Shown here: positions 61,932 to 64,000 of the stretch, piece by piece | How the letters are laid out: each line of letters opens with the position of its first letter | How positions within the stretch are numbered: position 1 is the stretch's first letter | Assembly (NCBI GenBank): GCA_002716585.1 | Contig: PBBL01000008.1 | Coordinates: forward strand, 62,001 to 126,000 | Direction: 5' to 3' | Origin: Myxococcales bacterium | Lineage (GTDB): Bacteria; Myxococcota_A; Bradymonadia; Bradymonadales; GCA-2716585 | Length of the DNA: 64,000 nucleotides | The notes under the pieces: generated by a model | Database searches by the model: none | Told to the model about the DNA's origin: nothing | Seen by the model: the letters and a program-made list of their open reading frames with translations, nothing else | Position numbers and translations under genes: made by a program

Positions 61932-64000
61932 ATGGCGAACACCAACCAGGCTACGCTGTCCATCAAGACCATTGGTCGGCGTTATCAGCTTCTGGACTTC
62001 CTCGGTCGGGGAGGCATGGGAGCGGCCTACAAGGTGGTCGATCGTCTCACCGGGCGCGTCGTGACGCTCAAGCGCAGCCTCGCCGCGGTGGCCGACGCGG
62101 ACTCGCGCAGCCCCTCGCTGCCCGCCTCCACCAACAGCATGAACCTCTCCTCAGGGGGCCATCGCAACGGCCTCGGTGACCTCGGCTTTGAGTTCACCCA
62201 GGACGAGGTGTCGCGCGATGAGCTGACCGACGACCCCCTCAACGGTGACGGCTTCACCCACAAGCAGCTCTCCTGGTCGCAGCTCCGCAGCCCCTCCTTC
62301 GGGCCGACGACCCCGAACAAGCCTCGCCTCCCGCTCGCGGGGACGCTCGAGGCCCCTGGCACGCCCCTCAGCTTCTTCACCCAGAACGCCACCCAGACCC
62401 GCACCGGGCCTGATGGGATGCTCATCGGCCCGCTCAGCGGGCTGGAGGACACGTTCGAGCCCAGCCAGGAGTGGTCGCTCCAGCTCGGCCAGTCCCACCT
62501 CTCCAGCCAGGAGCGCGCCACCAGCCCCTACAGCAGCCCCGAGCTGCTGAGCCTCGCCCAGGAGTTCCGGGTCCTGGCCAGCCTCCACCACCCCAACATC
62601 ATCAAGGTCCTCGACTACGGCCTCGATGAGATGTTCCAGCCCTACTTCACCATGGAGCTGGTCCGCGACGCGGAGGACATCGTGGCGGCGGCGCAGGGCA
62701 AGCCCCTTGAGGAGCGCGTCCACCTGCTGCTCCAGACCCTCCAGGCGCTCGTCTACCTGCACCGACACAAGATCATCCACCGCGACCTCAAGCCCAGCAA
62801 CGTCCTCGTCTCCAACGGGCACGTCAAGGTGCTCGACTTCGGCATCTCGCTCAGCCAGGACGAGACCACCCAGTCAGACCGGGTCGCCCCCGCGGGCACC
62901 CGCGGCTACATCGCCCCGGAGGTCTTCTGCGGCATGCCGCCCAGCGAGAGCTCCGACCTGTACGCCTTCGGCGTGCTCGCCAGCCGGGTCCTCTTTGGCA
63001 TCTCACCCTCCGAGCTGTCCACCCTCACCCCGGAGCGCCTCAGGTGGCTGCCCGACCAACACTTCGCTCCCCTCTGCGACACCATCAAGACCTTGACCTC
63101 GGTGCTCCCCGAGGAGCGCTTCAGCAGCGCCCAGGAGGCGATCAGCGCCCTCTGCAAGGCGGTCGGGCAGCCGCCGCCGGAGCAGAGCGACGCCGAGCGG
63201 GAGAGCTTCCTCCAGGCGGCGCGCTTCGTCGGGCGGGAGGACAAGCTGGAGCTGCTGCTGGAGCAGTTCAACCAGACCCGCGAGGGGCGCGGCGCCGCCC
63301 TCCTGCTCGCGGGCGAGAGCGGCGTCGGCAAGACCCGCCTGCTCGGCGAGGTGCGGACGCGCGCGCTGGTCAAGGGGGCGCTGGTGATCCGCGGTCAGGC
63401 GCTCGCCAACGGCAGCAGCCCCTACCAGCTCTGGCGCGAGGGGCTCGCCCGCCTGGCGCTCACGAGCGAGCTGTCCCCGCTGGAGATCAGCGTCCTCAAG
63501 CCCCTAGTCCCCGACATCGGGCGGCTCACCAACACCGTCGGCGAGATCCCGGACGCCCCCGCTCAGGACCCCGAGTCGGCGCAGGCGCGCTTGATCGGGG
63601 TCCTGGAGGACATGCTCCGGCGCCAGGCGCAGCCGGTGCTCATCATCCTTGAGGACCTCCAGTGGGCCGGGATCGAGAGCCTCAAGGTGCTCGCCGAGCT
63701 CAACAAGGTCCTCTCGGTGATGCGGGTCATGATCGTCGGCAGCTACCGGGACGACGAGGTCTCCCGTGTGGCGGAGCTGTTGCCCGACCTCCCCACGCAC
63801 CGGCTTGAGCGCCTCGACCGCGACTCCATCGCGGAGCTGAGCGTCTCCGTCCTCGGCGACACCGGGCGCAACCCGGAGGTCCTCGACATGCTCACCCGGG
63901 AGACCGAGGGCAACCCGTTCTTCCTGGTGGAGCTGGTCCGCGCCTGCTCGGAGCGGCTGGAGCGGCTCGATCAGATGACCAGCGACGACCTCACCCAGAC
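61932..64000 (+). CDS. Ser/Thr kinase fused to a predicted AAA-type (AAA_16-like) ATPase, cut by the window end
   Basis: At least 689 residues; the 3' end is outside the window. Kinase domain: Gly loop GRGGMG (25-30), K47 in VTLK, HRDLKPSN (283-290), DFG (302-304), so active. Between K47 and the alpha-C Glu (E211 in LAQEFRVLASLHH) there are about 145 extra Ser/Thr/Pro-rich residues, far more than normal. From about 440 an NTPase region has Walker A GESGVGKT (461-468) and Walker B-like LIILEDLQW, as in AAA_16/PknK-type proteins. ATG 61932 lacks a clear ribosome-binding site. No TM segment is visible in the part seen. Confidence 0.85.
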   Translation, partial: MANTNQATLSIKTIGRRYQLLDFLGRGGMGAAYKVVDRLTGRVVTLKRSLAAVADADSRSPSLPASTNSMNLSSGGHRNGLGDLGFEFTQDEVSRDELTDDPLNGDGFTHKQLSWSQLRSPSFGPTTPNKPRLPLAGTLEAPGTPLSFFTQNATQTRTGPDGMLIGPLSGLEDTFEPSQEWSLQLGQSHLSSQERATSPYSSPELLSLAQEFRVLASLHHPNIIKVLDYGLDEMFQPYFTMELVRDAEDIVAAAQGKPLEERVHLLLQTLQALVYLHRHKIIHRDLKPSNVLVSNGHVKVLDFGISLSQDETTQSDRVAPAGTRGYIAPEVFCGMPPSESSDLYAFGVLASRVLFGISPSELSTLTPERLRWLPDQHFAPLCDTIKTLTSVLPEERFSSAQEAISALCKAVGQPPPEQSDAERESFLQAARFVGREDKLELLLEQFNQTREGRGAALLLAGESGVGKTRLLGEVRTRALVKGALVIRGQALANGSSPYQLWREGLARLALTSELSPLEISVLKPLVPDIGRLTNTVGEIPDAPAQDPESAQARLIGVLEDMLRRQAQPVLIILEDLQWAGIESLKVLAELNKVLSVMRVMIVGSYRDDEVSRVAELLPDLPTHRLERLDRDSIAELSVSVLGDTGRNPEVLDMLTRETEGNPFFLVELVRACSERLERLDQMTSDDLTQ

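Overview
The window is a GC-rich chromosome segment from a Gram-negative bacterium. Outer-membrane barrels, many lipoproteins, a FHA-GGDEF protein, several Ser/Thr kinases, a PEGA protein, an NtrC-type two-component pair and sigma-54-type promoters point to a myxobacterium-like lineage (Myxococcota/Bradymonadota or relatives). This placement is inference from gene content; there is no rRNA marker. I saw no tRNA, rRNA, CRISPR array, insertion sequence or integrase.

Layout. 0.4-5.1 kb holds greA facing a yicC-gmk-relA/spoT block. 5.1-11.0 kb is a minus-strand operon of three related beta-propeller lipoproteins and an outer-membrane protein, behind a sigma-54-like promoter. 11.4-15.9 kb is tatA, rnc, mnmA, a cysteine desulfurase and a FHA-GGDEF diguanylate cyclase. 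16.3-20.3 kb has another sigma-54-like promoter, a very large DUF2339-type membrane protein and a partner gene interrupted by an in-frame TGA. 20.3-24.6 kb is nadB, a lytic transglycosylase, pgsA and a divergent thiD-like kinase. 24.6-28.3 kb is thiE, lipA (its frame runs 161 nt into thiE), a PEGA protein and an outer-membrane barrel. 28.3-32.9 kb is a periplasmic coiled-coil protein behind a perfect sigma-54 promoter, next to an NtrC-type regulator and a histidine kinase whose frame is broken at a C6 run. 33-39.7 kb has a patatin, a YkgJ-type cysteine-cluster protein, a Tat-exported FMN-binding-like protein, a tandem zinc-ribbon/kinase-pseudokinase protein and a lipoprotein.

39.7-49.9 kb is the most unusual region. 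It is a five-gene minus-strand operon with three different ClpB-like double AAA+ ATPases, a glyoxalase-fold protein and a 151-residue unknown. All three ATPases lack the aromatic pore loop normally found in the second ring. Two of them end in a segment that looks to me like the PCRF domain of class I peptide release factors, without GGQ. I do not recognise this as a described system.

50-64 kb has a Nudix hydrolase, aconitase, a small coiled-coil protein, a free-standing GyrA-C-terminal-like pinwheel protein, a hairpin-rich non-coding stretch, a Trm112-fused methyltransferase and a small lipid cluster (SDR, acyltransferase, FabH-like ketosynthase). It ends with an NTE-like patatin with cyclic-nucleotide domains and a Ser/Thr kinase-AAA protein cut by the window edge. 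The NtrC pair and the three sigma-54-like promoters suggest that envelope genes spread over about 20 kb share one regulon.
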